A stretch of 6,910 nt of DNA from Candidatus Coatesiibacteriota bacterium (lineage in GTDB: Bacteria; RBG-13-66-14): positions 1 through 6,910 of the forward strand of contig DAOVLG010000087.1 in the NCBI GenBank assembly GCA_030631385.1, in the 5' to 3' direction. This document shows positions 4,833-6,910 of this stretch, one piece after another (the stretch's first letter is position 1; each line of letters begins with the position of its first letter). Below the pieces are notes generated by a model. It did not search any database. It had not been told where the DNA came from and was given only the letters and a program-made list of their open reading frames with translations. Made by a program: the position numbers and the translations under genes.

Positions 4833-6910
4833 ATGAAAGCCTACCGCTGGATCGAGGACCGAATAGTCCGCCTGCTGGACTACTTCGAGACGGCGCCGAT
4901 CACGCTGGGGCGGGCGTTGGCGCTCCTCGCCGCCACCTTCGCCTTCCGGAACATCTTCGAGGCCCTCGCCGCCGGGTCCGCCCTCTACTATCCCGCCGCC
5001 TTCTTCGTCCACTTCCCCCTGGCCTACCTGCCCGGTATCGTGCTGATCCCGCTCGTTCTGGCCGCTTTATCGGGTGAGAGGGTGGAGCGGGTGACCAAGG
5101 TCCTGGTCGTGGCCTGGACGCTGACCATCCTCCCGCCGGTCCTCGAGCTGGTCATGGGCCACGTCGGGGCAACAATCAGCTACCTGCCGATCCAGCCCGG
5201 ACGCTTCTGGTGGAGCGTAACGAACTACTTCAACCCGGCGGTGGGGTTCGAGGGTGCCACGGCGGGGGTGCGTCTCGAGGCGGCGCTGGGGGTAGTCCTA
5301 GGTGGGTACTACGTGTACCTGAAGCGGCGGAAGATCTGGATCGCTCTGGCGAGCCTGCCGGCAATCTTCTTCGTGATGGTCAACGTCTTCAGCCTGCCCT
5401 ACATCTTCCACCACATCCTGCGGGCCTTCGGCTCTGACATCCCGCACGTGGCCGCCCTCTTCGGCACGCACGGCATCGCTCTGCGCCACGCTTTGGACCT
5501 CTCCGACTACTCGACGGCCCTGTTGGACCTTCTGTACCTGACACCGCTTCTCGTCCTCTGGCTACTGGTGTACAACCGGAAAAAATTATGCCGGGTCGTC
5601 CGTTGGGCCTTCCGCTTCGACACCGGCGGTTTCGCCCTGGCGACGGTCGCCGGGCTGTGGCTCGGATACCGGGCGGTAGGGGCAGGTGCGCCCCTGGACA
5701 ACCCGCTCGACTGGATGGCCATGCTCGGCGCCGCACTTGCAATGCTGCACGCAGGCTTGGGGATCCGCCTGATGCTGCCGAAGGAATCGCCCGGCGACAA
5801 ACCCAGTAGCGAGGATGACGCCGGCTCTCTGACAGACCGTGAGCGGAAGAACATCGGTTCGGTCTGCCTATTCCTGGCCGTCGGATACGCGGGTACGGTG
5901 AACTATTACCTGTTGGGAACGCTGGCCGTCTTTGGCGCCGCCCAAGCCTTCCTCTACCTGCGCCCGTTGAACCTGCGGCGGATCTGGCCGCTTTCGGGGC
6001 TCTTCATCGGGACTTCGGTCGTCGCAGCATTAGCCACCGGCCTGGCGGTGTTCATCGGCGGAGCGGTCACCACGGCGCTGTCCGGAGTGCTCACCTGGGG
6101 CGTGCTCGTCGCGGCTGTCCTGGGCGCGGGAATCTTGGAACTCAGGCAAGAGGCTCTCCTGGGCGACCTGCTCAAGGGAAACCGGCGACGGATCTTCGCC
6201 GCGGTGACCTCCTCGCTCGGGGTCCTGCTGGCGATCCTGCTCCCATTGCCCCTCTGGAGCCGGCTGGTCCTGGCTGTTCTGGGAATCGGTTTAGCCTTGG
6301 TGCTCCTGGCATCGAAGGAGAGGGTTCCGCGATACGCCCATCTCATCTGGCCCGCGGCGGTCGTCGTCGTCCTCGGGGGCCGATTGACGGCGGGGGAGGA
6401 GCCGTTCTATCTATCCAACCTGCCGCCCAACCCCACCGCCGTCGCCGCCCTGAACGAAGCTACCGATTTTGAGAGGAACGACCTCTACGCCCACGCGGCC
6501 ATCGAGTACACCCGAGCGGTGCAGGCCGGTGACGAACGGGCCCAGGTTTTCGGACCCCTGGCCTTCAACCTGCGCATGACCGGGAGGATCTCCGAGGCGG
6601 AAGCGGCTCTCGAGCGCTCCGTTTCCCTCCACCCCGAGCACGCCCCGGCGATCGTGGACCTGGCGGCGGTAAAGATTGCCCTGGGCAAGACCCACGAGGG
6701 GGCCGCGCTTTACCACCGCGCGCTCCAACTCTGGCCGAATCTCGTTCAACCCCGCATCGCCCTGGGAAGACTGGCTTTGGATCGAGCGGCGTATTTTCGA
6801 GAAAACGAGCAGATGAACCTGGCCGAGGAGTCCTTAACCGAAGCGTTGCGTTGGGCGAAAGGGGCCTACGAGATCAACCCGTCGAGCGATTCGGCGGCCG
6901 GTCTGTTGGC
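4833..6910 (+). CDS. large polytopic membrane protein with C-terminal TPR repeats, 3' partial
   Basis: One frame stays open from ATG 4833 to the window end, giving 692 codons with no stop, so the gene continues beyond it. Residues about 26-520 contain roughly fourteen hydrophobic spans. A soluble, acidic linker (about 316-341) splits them. The stretch after it, LTDRERKNIGSVCLFLAVGY through LRPLNLRRIWPLSGL (334-390), loosely recalls the second half of UbiA-type prenyltransferases, but no NDxxD Asp-rich motif is seen, so enzymatic activity is doubtful. From about 533 the protein becomes soluble and helical with TPR repeats. LHP at 599-601 and LWP at 633-635 are exactly 34 residues apart, and a further INP at 681-683 follows an insertion. 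TPRs would scaffold a complex at the membrane. Alternative in-frame starts are GTG 4821 and ATG 4740. No strong ribosome site precedes any of them; 4833 is chosen because GC-rich coding begins there. Specific function unknown. Confidence 0.8.
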   Translation, partial: MKAYRWIEDRIVRLLDYFETAPITLGRALALLAATFAFRNIFEALAAGSALYYPAAFFVHFPLAYLPGIVLIPLVLAALSGERVERVTKVLVVAWTLTILPPVLELVMGHVGATISYLPIQPGRFWWSVTNYFNPAVGFEGATAGVRLEAALGVVLGGYYVYLKRRKIWIALASLPAIFFVMVNVFSLPYIFHHILRAFGSDIPHVAALFGTHGIALRHALDLSDYSTALLDLLYLTPLLVLWLLVYNRKKLCRVVRWAFRFDTGGFALATVAGLWLGYRAVGAGAPLDNPLDWMAMLGAALAMLHAGLGIRLMLPKESPGDKPSSEDDAGSLTDRERKNIGSVCLFLAVGYAGTVNYYLLGTLAVFGAAQAFLYLRPLNLRRIWPLSGLFIGTSVVAALATGLAVFIGGAVTTALSGVLTWGVLVAAVLGAGILELRQEALLGDLLKGNRRRIFAAVTSSLGVLLAILLPLPLWSRLVLAVLGIGLALVLLASKERVPRYAHLIWPAAVVVVLGGRLTAGEEPFYLSNLPPNPTAVAALNEATDFERNDLYAHAAIEYTRAVQAGDERAQVFGPLAFNLRMTGRISEAEAALERSVSLHPEHAPAIVDLAAVKIALGKTHEGAALYHRALQLWPNLVQPRIALGRLALDRAAYFRENEQMNLAEESLTEALRWAKGAYEINPSSDSAAGLL

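Noticed and set aside
3790..4834. AGATAAT at 3790-3796 and 4828-4834 as possible target-site duplication around the AT-rich island
   Set aside because: A 7-bp AT-rich match is likely by chance, and there are no terminal inverted repeats or mobility gene to support an insertion mechanism.
4767..5012. Minus-strand 81-codon frame opposite the start of the membrane/TPR gene
   Set aside because: The product is a low-complexity Glu/Gly run produced by antisense reading of a GC-rich membrane gene.

Overview
The window looks like a high-GC, diderm, anaerobic or microaerophilic bacterium. A small outer-membrane-barrel-like protein ends in aromatic residues plus a terminal Phe, rubredoxin and rubrerythrin lie side by side, and most genes use GC-rich codons. 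Intergenic regions carry many GC-rich palindromic repeats of the kind common in uncultivated-lineage genomes. I cannot name the taxon from sequence alone. No tRNA, rRNA, CRISPR array or transposase gene is visible.

Layout. (1) 1-465: 3' part of a secreted small beta-barrel protein. (2) 466-1140: a long gene-free stretch with two near-identical 54-bp repeats that can fold as three-way junctions, a terminator-like hairpin, a 58-nt nested palindrome, other inverted repeats and a sigma70-type promoter. (3) 1141-2152: a two-gene operon, a six-helix membrane protein overlapping by 17 nt a winged-helix regulator. (4) 2153-2621: gene-free, with more palindromic repeats and a probable terminator. (5) 2622-2783: a 53-residue rubredoxin. 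(6) 2784-3196: gene-free, with a terminator and the rubrerythrin promoter/operator region. (7) 3197-3727: rubrerythrin, followed by a terminator. (8) 3800-4699, minus strand: an AT-rich gene for a PIN-like putative nuclease, clearly foreign in composition. (9) 4833 to the window end: a large GC-rich gene, open at its 3' end, encoding a many-spanning membrane protein with C-terminal TPR repeats.

How the genes may work together. Rubredoxin is a plausible electron donor to rubrerythrin, which reduces peroxide in the cytoplasm; each gene has its own promoter-like sequence. The membrane protein and winged-helix regulator probably form one transcriptional and translational unit in which the regulator controls the operon or a related membrane function. 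The PIN-like gene sits convergent to rubrerythrin and divergent from the large membrane/TPR gene. It looks like a single-gene accessory insertion, with back-to-back promoters at 4737-4813.

The most interesting items are the AT-rich orphan PIN-like gene, the membrane/TPR protein with a possible degenerate UbiA-like core and an almost leaderless start, and the nested palindrome at 748-805. None of them is proven to be a new system by sequence alone.
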